64,000 nt of DNA from Streptomyces sp. CoH27. Lineage in GTDB: Bacteria; Actinomycetota; Actinomycetes; Streptomycetales; Streptomycetaceae. The stretch's first letter is position 1. Each line of letters begins with the position of its first letter. Below are positions 25,598-34,130 of this stretch, in pieces. The translations under genes and the position numbers were made by a program. Where the stretch lies: NCBI RefSeq assembly GCF_020181035.1, contig NZ_JAIQYY010000005.1, positions 52,654 to 116,653 of the forward strand, written 5' to 3'. Below the pieces are notes generated by a model that was not told the DNA's origin, did no database searches, and worked only from the letters and a program-made list of their open reading frames with translations.

Positions 25598-26093
25598 TCA
25601 CACGCTCAGCTTCCTGCGCCCCACGGTACTGGGCGCCACGGGGATCGGCTGGCCTCCCACCTCGAACCACAGCAGCTTCCCGGCGCCCCGCTCCAACGGC
25701 CCGTCACCGACACGGAGGCCGCCCCAGCAGTCGGCGTAGTGCGGCACGAGCCGCAGCCCACGCCCGCATTCGGCGTCCGCAGGGAGGGGCGGCAGCTGGT
25801 CTTTCGGCGGCTCGCCAAAGGGCGCGGGGATACGCGGATGACTGTCCCAGACCGCCACCCGGATCCGCCCGCCGGCGAGGGCCGTGAGCCGTAGGGAGGC
25901 GGGCCCGCACGGTGTGCCGGTAGGCGTTGCTGACCAGCTCGGATGCCAACAGCTCGACGGCGTCCAGCACTTCGGGTCTCCCATGCCCGCTGAGTACTGC
26001 CCGTACGGTCATACGTGCGACACGTGCCGCGCGGGGATCATGGGGTAGGCGAAGCGCGTACACCCAGGTGTCGGGCAGGGATACGGTGCCCAT
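25598..26093 (-). pseudogene. frameshifted ATP-binding (HATPase/RsbW-like) regulator
   Basis: The N-terminal half (MGTVSLPDTWVYALRLPHDP...LASELVSNAYRHT) is in one frame from 26093. The expected continuation (GPASLRLTALAGGRIRVAVWDSHP...GRGLRLVPHYADCWG...KLLWFEVGG) is in another frame, ending at 25598. The break falls at about 25907-25912, where GTGC stands in place of a single codon between the CACACC and GGGCCC stretches; this looks like a one-base insertion. Restored, it would be ~165 aa, the size of the AbaA/WhiJ-associated anti-sigma-like ATPases. It is either a true pseudogene or a sequencing error. Confidence 0.75.
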
Positions 26094-26227
26094 GAAAACC
26101 TCCGACGAGAGAAGGGACTTCGGGCTCGCTCAACCATCTCCACCTGCGGTGGCTTTGCCTGGGGAGGTGCGCTTCCGGCTTGGGGGTGGGGGGAGTTGGG
26201 CGGTGCACAATCACCGTAGAGCAGATG

Positions 26228-26243
26228 GTTAGATGCATCTAAC
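26228..26243. promoter_or_regulatory. 16-bp perfect palindrome in divergent spacer
   Basis: GTTAGATGCATCTAAC is perfectly palindromic and lies between the disrupted ATPase gene and the XRE regulator, 77 bp before the latter's start. An imperfect inverted repeat (TGAAAGCAT / ATGCTTCA) lies at 26252-26271. It is a plausible operator for the XRE protein. Confidence 0.45.
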
Positions 26244-26319
26244 GGAATGCGATGAAAGCATCCATGCTTCACTCGTGTGAGGGAGCGCAGCGCCGCGTCG
26301 CGGCCAGGAAGGAGGGGGC

Positions 26320-27171
26320 GTGCCGCCCACCAACAGCCCTACGCTCCGACAGCGACGGCTGGGTGCAGAGCTGCGCAAATTGCGTGAGCGGGCTGGACTC
26401 ACTGCCACGGGTGCCGCCGAAGTCCTCGGCGTCAACCAGGCGCGCGTCAGCATGATCGAAACCGGCCGCACTCCCATCAGCGCCGATCGGCTGCGCTCCA
26501 TGGCACGCGCTTACGCCTGCTCCGACGAAGAACTCGTAGACGCACTCGCCTCGATGACAGGTCGACGTACTCGCGGCTGGTGGGACAGCTACCGCGACCA
26601 CCTGCCCGTCGGCTTCATCGATCTTGCCGAGTTGGAATACCACGCGGTGGCAGTGCGTGTTGCCCTGGTGGTCCACATCCCTGCGCTGCTTCAGACAACC
26701 GACCACGCCCGGGCCCTCTTCAACGAGGCCGTGCCAGCGCTGCGGCAGTACGAAATCGAGCACCGGGTCAGCCACCGGATCAAGCGGCAGGAGATCCTTC
26801 ACCGGGACAACCCGCCCTCGTACACGGCGGTGATCCACGAGTGCGCACTGCACATGGAATACGGCGGTGCCGCCACAGTGCGCGCTCAGCTCAAGCATCT
26901 ACTCGACATGAGCGAGTTGGAGCACGTGACCGTGAAGGTCATGCCGTTCGGCTATGGCTCCTTCCCCGGCAATGGGCAGTCCGTCGACTACCTGGCGGGG
27001 CCGGTGCCGCAGCTCGATACGGTTCAGTTGGATACCCACCATGGCTGTGAGTTCCTCGATGCCGAGGCACAGTTGGAAAAGTACCGGCTCGTCATCAACC
27101 GCATGGAGGAGAACGCGCTCGAACCTGCAGAGTCTCGTGACCTGATCCACCGCATCGCAAAGACCGTCTGA
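26320..27171 (+). CDS. WhiJ-like XRE-family regulator with DUF5753
   Basis: 283 aa. An N-terminal helix-turn-helix (LRKLRERAGLTATGAAEVLGVNQARVSMIETGRTPIS, residues ~19-55) is followed by a DUF5753 effector-like domain from ~95 to 275 (VVHIPALLQTTDHARALF, VKVMPFGYGSFPG). GTG 26320 follows AAGGAGG. It belongs to the large Streptomyces set of WhiJ-type regulators encoded with a DUF397 protein and an ATP-binding protein, and both partners are adjacent here, the latter broken. Confidence 0.88.
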   Translation: MPPTNSPTLRQRRLGAELRKLRERAGLTATGAAEVLGVNQARVSMIETGRTPISADRLRSMARAYACSDEELVDALASMTGRRTRGWWDSYRDHLPVGFIDLAELEYHAVAVRVALVVHIPALLQTTDHARALFNEAVPALRQYEIEHRVSHRIKRQEILHRDNPPSYTAVIHECALHMEYGGAATVRAQLKHLLDMSELEHVTVKVMPFGYGSFPGNGQSVDYLAGPVPQLDTVQLDTHHGCEFLDAEAQLEKYRLVINRMEENALEPAESRDLIHRIAKTV

Positions 27172-27178
27172 GGTAACC

Positions 27179-27370
27179 GTGTCCGAACTCCATTGGCAGA
27201 AGTCCACCTACAGCCCCGATGGCTCGAACTGCGTCGAAATCGCCCCCACCCCCACCACCATCCACATCCGCGACTCCAAAACCCCCACCACCCCCCACCT
27301 CACCGTCACCCCCACCACCTGGGCGGACTTCCTCCGCTACGCGGTCGGCGGTGGCGAAGCCGACGCTTGA
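27179..27370 (+). CDS. DUF397 small protein
   Basis: 63 aa. It starts SELHWQKSTYSPDGSNCVEIA and ends TWADFLRYAVGGG, both hallmark segments of DUF397. It begins 7 bp after the XRE gene at GTG 27179. In WhiJ-type loci this small protein antagonises or modifies its HTH partner (family knowledge). A ~30-residue Thr/Pro-rich middle is encoded by an unusually repetitive ACC/CCC tract at 27243-27320. Confidence 0.85.
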   Translation: MSELHWQKSTYSPDGSNCVEIAPTPTTIHIRDSKTPTTPHLTVTPTTWADFLRYAVGGGEADA

Positions 27371-27512
27371 GGAGCGGCTTCGAGCAAACTCGACCTGACC
27401 GATGCGCAATCCCAACGTTGATTGCCTGCGCATATCTTTTCCATGACCTTCCCTTGGCCCGCCTCCCCTAGGGTCGGAAGCCGCGGTTGCGAACCGGGGG
27501 GAGACGGCAGCG

Positions 27513-27878
27513 ATGGGTGACGGCAAAGTCCCGGGCAAGGTGCTGGACATCAAGACCGCCGACATCAAGGCGGCGGCACCGGCCTTCCACCAGGGGGCGA
27601 TCGATCTGAGCAAGGCTCTGACCACTCTCATCAAGACCTTGGACGGCCTCGGTGAGCCCTGGGGCCATGACGATCAAGGCAACCAGTTCGGCGGCGTCTA
27701 CAAGCCGCACCAGAAGAAGATCGAGAGCGCGGCGGGCATCCTGGTGCTCGGCCTGACGAGCATTCACGAGGCCATGGTCGACATGGCCGACGGGCACGTG
27801 GACCACGACCAGCTCGTCGCCGGCATGTTCACTGAAGTGAAGACCCCCAAGCAGAGCGACGGTGCCGGTGAGCGTTGA
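27513..27878 (+). CDS. small ESX/WXG-like protein upstream of RHS toxin
   Basis: 121 aa, mainly helical, with a PWG turn (GLGEPWGHDDQGNQFGGVYKPHQ) in the middle of a helical hairpin, the layout of WXG100-like type VII secretion partners. It starts at ATG 27513 and overlaps the RHS gene start by about 17 bp. In such loci the small protein usually guides or co-folds with the toxin N-terminus (inference). Confidence 0.65.
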   Translation: MGDGKVPGKVLDIKTADIKAAAPAFHQGAIDLSKALTTLIKTLDGLGEPWGHDDQGNQFGGVYKPHQKKIESAAGILVLGLTSIHEAMVDMADGHVDHDQLVAGMFTEVKTPKQSDGAGER

Positions 27879-30800
27879 GTCCAAAGCCCGCCACATCCTT
27901 CTCGACATGGGCCTGTGGTGGCCGGAGGCCGACCCCGGCAAACTGCGGGACGCGGCGAAAGCCTGGCGCGCGTTCGCGCATTCGGTGGATGACGTCCGTT
28001 CCCCTGTGCACCGCAGCGCGTCAGCGATCATCCACAACAACACGGGTGAGTCGATCGAGGCGTTCCGCAAGTTCTGGGGCCGCTACGCCACCGACCAGCA
28101 CAGCGGCTGGCTGAGCGACCTCGCGGAATCCTCGCGGGACATGGCCAACTTCTTGGACAAGTTCGCCGACGCCATCGATGACGCGATCAACAAGCTCTGG
28201 GCGCGGATCGCCATCGACGCTGCCGTGATCGCGGGCGGGATCGCGCTGGCAGTGCTCACCGCGGGGATCGCCTCGGGTGCGGCGGCCGCGGCGGCGGACG
28301 CGGTCATCGAGTTCGGCGCCACGATCGGCGTCGGGGTCTCCGCCGTGGTGGCCGACATCATCGGAGGCGCTTTCGTCGGTGTCGGGTTCGGCGGGGTCGA
28401 GTCGGTCACCATCGACGCTGCCGTGGCCCAGCCGCTGCAGATGGCGGCGGGTCTGCAGCACGGCTTCAGCCTGGACGAGGTCAACAAGGCCGCCGAGGAC
28501 GGCATGATCTTCGGCGGCGCGTTCGGAGCGGGCGACGGCCTGCTGAAGGCGAGCATGGAAGGCGGCCTTGCCGACACCACCCCGCTGCTGCTGCGCCCGC
28601 CGTCGCTCCGCCCGGACCTGGTAGACCTGGGCACGGCGGCCCGCAACGCCGACGACATGCCGTGCGTGGGCGAGCCGATCGACGTGGCGACCGGCGCCAT
28701 GCTGATGACGCAGACAGACCTCACGCTGCCAGGCAGTCTGCCGCTGGAGTTCACCCGCACCCACCTCTCCTCCTACCGGGGCGGCGTCTGCTTCGGCCCG
28801 ACCTGGATCTCCACCCTGGACGAGTGCCTCCAGATCGACGGCGAGGGCGTCGTCTTCGCCGCTGCCGACGGCATGCGCCTGGTGTACCCGGTGCCGGAGC
28901 CGGGCGTGCCGACGATGCCGGTGAAGGGCGCACGCTGGCCCCTGGAGTGGGACGGCAAGCCGGACGGCGCGATGACGGTCACCGACCCGTCGACGGGCGT
29001 GACCCGCACCTTCGCCGCCCCCGTCCCCTCACCCACCTTCGGCGTGTTCCACCTGGCCCTGGACTCCTGGAGCGACCGCAACGGCAACCGCATCGACGTC
29101 GAACGCGACGACGAAGGCATCCCGTTCGGCATCCGTCACTCCGGCGGCTACTACGTCGCCGTCGACACCCAGGGCCCCCGCATCACCGCCCTGCGCCTGC
29201 TGGACGAGCCGCCCTCCCGCTACCGCCCGGGCACCGCGACCGACGAGGGCACGGTCGTCATGCGTTACGGCTACGACGCCTCCGGCAACCTCACCGAGGT
29301 CATCAACTCCAGCGGCGAGCCTCTGCGCTTCACCTACGACACGGAGGGACGCGTCACCCGCTGGACCGACCGCAACGGCACCTGGTTCGGATACGTCTAC
29401 GACGAACGCGGCCGGGTGGTCCGCACCGAGGGCGTCGACGGCATCCTGTCCGGCACCGTGGACTACGACGACGCGAACCGCACCACGAGGTACACGGACT
29501 CCCAAGGCCGTGTCTCCGTCCACCAGTACAACGCCGAGGGCATGGTCGTGGCGGAGACCGACCCGCTCGGCCACGTCACTCGCACCGAATGGGACGAGCA
29601 CGGAACCCGACCACTCGCGGTGACCGACCCGCTGGGGCACACGACCCGGTACACCTATGACGACGCCGGCAACCTCACCGAACTCACCCTGCCGGACGGC
29701 TCGGTGGCCCGGGCGACGTACAGCGCGCTGCGCCTGCCGACGCAGGTCATCGAGCCGGGCGGCGCGACCTGGCATCACACCTACGACGAGCGGGGCAACC
29801 TGCTGACGACGGTGGACCCGACCGGTGCCGAGACCAGATACACGTGCGACACGGCCGGACGCCCGACGGCGATCACCGACGCCTTGGACCATACCCGCAC
29901 AGTGGCGTACGACCAGGCGGGTCTCCCTGTCGCCCTGACCGACGAACTGGGTCACACGACCAAGGTCCTCCGGGATTCCTTCGGCAGGGTCATCGCGGTG
30001 ACCGACCCGTTGGGCCACACCACCCGCATGGGCTGGACGACCGAGGGCAAGCCGGAGTGGCGGGAGTACGCGGACGGCACGCGCGAGTCCTGGACATGGG
30101 ACGGCGAGGGGAACCTGCGCAGCCACACGGATCCGGCAGGCAACACCACCCACCAGACCGCCGCACACTTCGACGTTCCTGGGACGCGGACAGACCCGGA
30201 CGGCGCGCAGTACGCATTCACCCATGACACCGAGCTGCGGCTGACCGGCGTCACCAACCCCCAGGGGCAGACCTGGACGTACCGCTACGACGAGAGCGGG
30301 CTCCTCGTCGAAGAGAGGGACTTCAACGGGCGGACACTGACGTACGCACACGACGCGGCGGGCCGTCTGGTCTCCCGCACCAACAACGCGGGCGAGACCC
30401 TGCGCTTCGTGCGGGACGCGCTGGGGCGTGTAGTGGAGCAACATGCCCCCATGGGCAGGGCCACGACGTACACGTACGGCCCGGACGGCATGCTGTCCCG
30501 CGCAGTGAACGCCGACGCCGAGATCGCGCTGAAGCGGGACGCTCTCGGACGGGTCCTGTCGGAAACAGTCGATGACCGCACGACGACGTTCGCATACGAC
30601 CCCATCGGACGCTGCACCCGCCGTGTCACACCCTCGGGACTCACATCCGACTGGACGTACGGACCGACCGGTCTTCCCGCCGGCCTGCATTCCCAAGCGG
30701 GCTCGCTCGACTTCTCGTATGACGCTGCGGGCCGCGAGACGGAGCGTCGTATCTGCGAAGCCGTGACACTTGCCCAGGGCTGGAACGCCACTGGACGGCT

Positions 30801-32163
30801 GACCTCCCAGTCCTTGACATCGGTTGCGTCGACTGCTGGAGCGGACAGCCTCCTGCAGCATCGCTCCTACGCATACCGAGCAGACGGCTATGTGACGGAA
30901 ATACGGGAACTGACGTCAGGTACCCGGCACTTCGACCTTGACGGAATGGGCCGGGTCACGGGGATACGCGCCCTTGGGTGGTCGGAAACCTACGCATACG
31001 ACACACTGGGTAACCTCGTTCAGGCGGAAGCCCCTGGCCACAATGCCTCCGGCGATCGCGAGTTCGAGGGCACGCTCGTCCGGCGTGCGGGACGCACAGC
31101 ATACGAGTACGACGTTCAGGGCCGTCTGATCCGCAGAACCCGCAAGCTCCTGAACGGTCAGACACGCAGCTGGACGTACACCTGGAACGCCGAGGACCGC
31201 CTGACCGAGGCTGTTGCTCCGGACGGTGAGCGGTGGCGGTATGTGTACGATCCGCTGGGCCGCCGCGTCTCGAAGTACCGCGTGACGGAAGGCGGATCAG
31301 CGGCCGACCGCGTGGACTTCTCCTGGGACGACACCCGTCTGGCCGAACAGCTCGGCCCGAACTCTCAGGTCATAACCTGGGACTACGAGCCGGGCACGCA
31401 TCGTCCGGTGGCTCAGACCGAGCACAGAGCCTCCTCTGTCAGCGTCGACGCGTCCTTCCTCGCCCGGCTGGCCGAGGAGTCGGACCCCGATCGCGCGACA
31501 CGCTTTTATGCCGTGGTGACGGACTCCGTGGGCTCCCCCACGGAACTGGTCTCCGCGTCCGGCGTTCTGGCCTGGCAGCAACGCACCACTTTGTGGGGAA
31601 CCAGGATGCCGTCCCCGGCGGACGACAGCACCACGCCAACGTGTCCGCTGCGGTATCCGGGCCACTACGCCGATCGCGAGAGCGGTCTGCACTACAACTA
31701 CTTCCGGTACTACGATCCGGAAACAGGCACGTACCTGACCTCGGACCCGCTGGGTCTCGAACCAGCGCCCAATCCCTACAGCTACGTCGACAACCCTCTC
31801 GGATGGACCGACGCTCTGGGGCTCGCGCCCTGTGCCAAGGCTCAATGGGAGCAGCGGGCCGACTTCAGCAGTCAGAAGGTGATGAGTAAGAAGTTCGACA
31901 GCCACGCGCAGGACTTCGGCGTCACTGGAAGTCGGAACAAACAGACTCTGTCTCAGTTCCAGCAGGCCATGCGAGACCACATGCTCGCCCCGGACACCAA
32001 GATCTACCGGTACGACTACCGAGGACAGGGACAGGCCGTGGGCTTCATCGACCCGACCACACGGAAGATGGTCATGCTGCACAGCGACGGTAAGTTCTGG
32101 TCAGCCTGGAAACTGAGCGACAAACAGTTCCAGAGCATTGTCCAAAAGGGCTTCCTTACGTAA
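27862..32163 (+). CDS. RHS-repeat polymorphic toxin with colicin D-like C-terminal domain
   Basis: 1433 aa. Residues ~10-90 form a helical WXG-like region (GLWWPEADPGKLRDAAKAW), then comes a hydrophobic Ala/Gly stretch (~110-180). A DUF6531-type start (CVGEPIDVATGAMLMTQTDL) lies near 270 and about 600 residues of YD/RHS repeats follow. The core motif YDPETGTYLTSDPLG is at 1284-1298. After DALGLAPC the last ~105 residues differ in character: KFDSHAQDFGV, YDYRGQGQAVGFIDP and GKFWSAWKLSDKQ resemble the colicin D tRNA-Arg anticodon nuclease, with H1348 at the catalytic His position. GTG 27862 overlaps the previous gene; GTG 27868 is also possible. The immunity gene starts 9 bp downstream. Confidence 0.85.
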   Translation: MPVSVESKARHILLDMGLWWPEADPGKLRDAAKAWRAFAHSVDDVRSPVHRSASAIIHNNTGESIEAFRKFWGRYATDQHSGWLSDLAESSRDMANFLDKFADAIDDAINKLWARIAIDAAVIAGGIALAVLTAGIASGAAAAAADAVIEFGATIGVGVSAVVADIIGGAFVGVGFGGVESVTIDAAVAQPLQMAAGLQHGFSLDEVNKAAEDGMIFGGAFGAGDGLLKASMEGGLADTTPLLLRPPSLRPDLVDLGTAARNADDMPCVGEPIDVATGAMLMTQTDLTLPGSLPLEFTRTHLSSYRGGVCFGPTWISTLDECLQIDGEGVVFAAADGMRLVYPVPEPGVPTMPVKGARWPLEWDGKPDGAMTVTDPSTGVTRTFAAPVPSPTFGVFHLALDSWSDRNGNRIDVERDDEGIPFGIRHSGGYYVAVDTQGPRITALRLLDEPPSRYRPGTATDEGTVVMRYGYDASGNLTEVINSSGEPLRFTYDTEGRVTRWTDRNGTWFGYVYDERGRVVRTEGVDGILSGTVDYDDANRTTRYTDSQGRVSVHQYNAEGMVVAETDPLGHVTRTEWDEHGTRPLAVTDPLGHTTRYTYDDAGNLTELTLPDGSVARATYSALRLPTQVIEPGGATWHHTYDERGNLLTTVDPTGAETRYTCDTAGRPTAITDALDHTRTVAYDQAGLPVALTDELGHTTKVLRDSFGRVIAVTDPLGHTTRMGWTTEGKPEWREYADGTRESWTWDGEGNLRSHTDPAGNTTHQTAAHFDVPGTRTDPDGAQYAFTHDTELRLTGVTNPQGQTWTYRYDESGLLVEERDFNGRTLTYAHDAAGRLVSRTNNAGETLRFVRDALGRVVEQHAPMGRATTYTYGPDGMLSRAVNADAEIALKRDALGRVLSETVDDRTTTFAYDPIGRCTRRVTPSGLTSDWTYGPTGLPAGLHSQAGSLDFSYDAAGRETERRICEAVTLAQGWNATGRLTSQSLTSVASTAGADSLLQHRSYAYRADGYVTEIRELTSGTRHFDLDGMGRVTGIRALGWSETYAYDTLGNLVQAEAPGHNASGDREFEGTLVRRAGRTAYEYDVQGRLIRRTRKLLNGQTRSWTYTWNAEDRLTEAVAPDGERWRYVYDPLGRRVSKYRVTEGGSAADRVDFSWDDTRLAEQLGPNSQVITWDYEPGTHRPVAQTEHRASSVSVDASFLARLAEESDPDRATRFYAVVTDSVGSPTELVSASGVLAWQQRTTLWGTRMPSPADDSTTPTCPLRYPGHYADRESGLHYNYFRYYDPETGTYLTSDPLGLEPAPNPYSYVDNPLGWTDALGLAPCAKAQWEQRADFSSQKVMSKKFDSHAQDFGVTGSRNKQTLSQFQQAMRDHMLAPDTKIYRYDYRGQGQAVGFIDPTTRKMVMLHSDGKFWSAWKLSDKQFQSIVQKGFLT

Positions 32164-32172
32164 GGACCTGCA

Positions 32173-32973
32173 GTGCCGCAGATCAAGAACCGTGACGTGA
32201 TCGAGACCGTCCTATCCGATACAGGGAATTTCCGTGAGGACTGGCTCGCACGTGTGCAGGCCGTCTCGGTTGCTCCGCTGACCGCGCACCTCCCACTGGG
32301 GCGAGAGACTGTTGAGCGAGTGGCGGCGGGAGCGCGGGAGACTGGTGCCGCAGCCGTCTTCGGGGTGCCCCTCGACGAGAAGTTCGCCGAGCAGCCAGCG
32401 GTCACCGCTCCTGCCGAACCGGACGCGCTCCTCGTTGTCAGCGCACAGTGGCCGGACACGCCAGGCTTGTTGCTGGTCGCGGACAACTTCCTGGGGGCTG
32501 TGCTGTGCCGAGGCAGCTACGCCCTGGCGGCAGGAAGCCTGGAGTTCATGAGAGGCGCTGTGGCCGAGGGCACTGACAGAGCCCGGGCGGAATTCCAGCG
32601 CTACGCTCGCAGAAGCCCCACGGGCGCAGCGGAACTCTCTGTCGTCTCCGGCCACTACCCTCCACAGACCAGGGCCTTCAAATCGGCTGAGGAAGCCTCC
32701 GCTACCAGCCATACCGGACAACAGATCGATCTGATGCGCTCTCTCGCGTCCCGTTCGATCGACGGCCCCTCCTTCGCCAGACGGTGGCTCGACGAGCGGC
32801 GCCGGGCCATGGACGCGGGCGAGCGTCTGGGTGAGGCCATGGAGAACGCGCTGGACGAGGTCTTCTACACGTTGGAGGACTACAGCATCGATCCTGACCT
32901 CAGAGATCCGGACGACCTGACCGACGAAGAACTGCGAGACCGAGTGGCAGCCGTACTGGACCGGTTGACGTGA
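32173..32973 (+). CDS. putative immunity protein, colicin D immunity-like C-terminus
   Basis: 266 aa. Residues ~1-165 are an unrecognised domain (VIETVLSDTGNFREDWLARV...LLVVSAQWPDTPGLLLVADNFLGAVL). Residues ~180-266 (IDLMRSLASRSIDGPSFARRWLDERR...LEDYSIDPDLRDPDDLTDEELRDRV) resemble colicin D immunity helices, acidic as expected for a tRNase antidote. GTG 32173 is preceded by AAGGAC and lies 9 bp after the toxin stop, the classic toxin-immunity order. The two-part build suggests the first domain recognises something else, or is a second immunity fold. Confidence 0.65.
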   Translation: MPQIKNRDVIETVLSDTGNFREDWLARVQAVSVAPLTAHLPLGRETVERVAAGARETGAAAVFGVPLDEKFAEQPAVTAPAEPDALLVVSAQWPDTPGLLLVADNFLGAVLCRGSYALAAGSLEFMRGAVAEGTDRARAEFQRYARRSPTGAAELSVVSGHYPPQTRAFKSAEEASATSHTGQQIDLMRSLASRSIDGPSFARRWLDERRRAMDAGERLGEAMENALDEVFYTLEDYSIDPDLRDPDDLTDEELRDRVAAVLDRLT

Positions 32974-33074
32974 GCGACTCCAGGTGGACACCGTCAGCGA
33001 CTGTGGGGCCATGCCTCCGCTGATCCCTCGGAGAGGATGAGATCACCCTCTCCTCACGCCCGTGCCTGATCGAC

Positions 33075-33437
33075 GTGGACGCCCTATGGAATCCGGGACC
33101 GACCGAGGCGGGGAACAACGAAAGGAACACCAAGAAATTGCAGCACCTCGCCGCTGGGGCACACGGACCGTCCCCGCTGATCGACATCGTCTTCGCCGTG
33201 GGCGGCATGGTTTTCCTGTGGTGCGGATTGAGTTGGGCGTTCGATGTGCGGGGGATCACCACGCGCAGAGCCGAACGGATTCGGCGCAGGATCGAGGAGA
33301 CGTGGGCGATGGGCCGTCTCGGCGGCGCTCCGAACCTTTTCGCGTCTGCCGGGTATCTGCGCTTCCTGGGTGCTGTCATGGCAGGCGCGGGACTTCTCCT
33401 GCTCGTCGCGGTGTATGCGCTGTGGCACCTGGGCTGA
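33075..33437 (+). CDS. small two-helix membrane protein
   Basis: 120 aa. Two hydrophobic helices (LIDIVFAVGGMVFLWCGLSWAF and FLGAVMAGAGLLLLVAVYALWHL) flank a basic cytoplasmic loop (TRRAERIRRRIEETW). It shows no family signature I recognise. The GTG at 33075 has no good ribosome site; a TTG near 33137 after GAAAGGAA is an alternative giving ~100 aa. It sits at the right edge of the toxin locus and might be unrelated to it. Confidence 0.5.
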   Translation: MDALWNPGPTEAGNNERNTKKLQHLAAGAHGPSPLIDIVFAVGGMVFLWCGLSWAFDVRGITTRRAERIRRRIEETWAMGRLGGAPNLFASAGYLRFLGAVMAGAGLLLLVAVYALWHLG

Positions 33438-33512
33438 AGGCAGGCGGTACGCGACCGCTCTAGCGGTGAAGTCGGAACGCGAAGGTCAGCGCTCTTCGGC
33501 CTGCCTCACCGC

Positions 33513-34034
33513 TCAGGAGTAGGTCCAGCGCCATCTGCTCCCACTGAGGGCACATGTGATGCTCGTGCCGGAGGCGTCCGTCGTCGTCGCTCCGTGGTCG
33601 CTGTTGCGGCAGAACTCGCCGGCGGAGTAGCAGTTCCCCGCGTTGGAGACGATGGAGCAGGTGCCCGCTGCGCTCTGGCTGCCAGTACCGCCTGAGCTGC
33701 CGTCACCGGAACCGGAACCGGAGCTGTTGTCGGTCGACGCCTGGGCGGTGACCGTCACCGTCGCTTTGACCGTCTTCGTCACGGTCGGTCCAGGTGCGGG
33801 CTTCGCGGTGGCTGTCGCCGTGGCGGTGGTGGTGGCGGTGACGGTCGCGGTCGGCCGGGGTTGGCTGGCCGCCGTCTTCACGCTGTTGCCGTCGCTGTGC
33901 TGACCGCCGCCGCCCGCGCCGATTCCCAGGAAGAAGGCGAAGCCGATCACGGGCAGTACGTAGCGCTTCCGGGCCCACTTGGGAGCCGGGCGGACCGGTG
34001 GGGTGGGTGGCGGCGGTATGTATGGGCTGGTCAT
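33513..34034 (-). CDS. membrane-anchored Thr-rich protein with four-Cys extracellular domain
   Basis: 173 aa. A Pro-rich cytoplasmic start (SPYIPPPPTPPVRP) precedes one transmembrane helix (YVLPVIGFAFFLGIGAGGGG). An extended linker of Thr/Val/Ala repeats (TATVTATTTATATATAKP) follows, then a ~55-residue C-terminal domain with four Cys (GTCSIV, GNCYS, EFCRN, ITCAL). The Cys spacing suggests two disulfides outside the cell. The function is unknown. Confidence 0.68.
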   Translation of the reverse strand: MTSPYIPPPPTPPVRPAPKWARKRYVLPVIGFAFFLGIGAGGGGQHSDGNSVKTAASQPRPTATVTATTTATATATAKPAPGPTVTKTVKATVTVTAQASTDNSSGSGSGDGSSGGTGSQSAAGTCSIVSNAGNCYSAGEFCRNSDHGATTTDASGTSITCALSGSRWRWTYS

Positions 34035-34130
34035 TCGTCCCCCCCCTGGGATGTTTCTGGAGCGACGACGGTAGCCCGGCGGGGCTAGATCTGTGAGGAA
34101 TGTGTAGAAGAGGTGATGGATTCGTGATGA

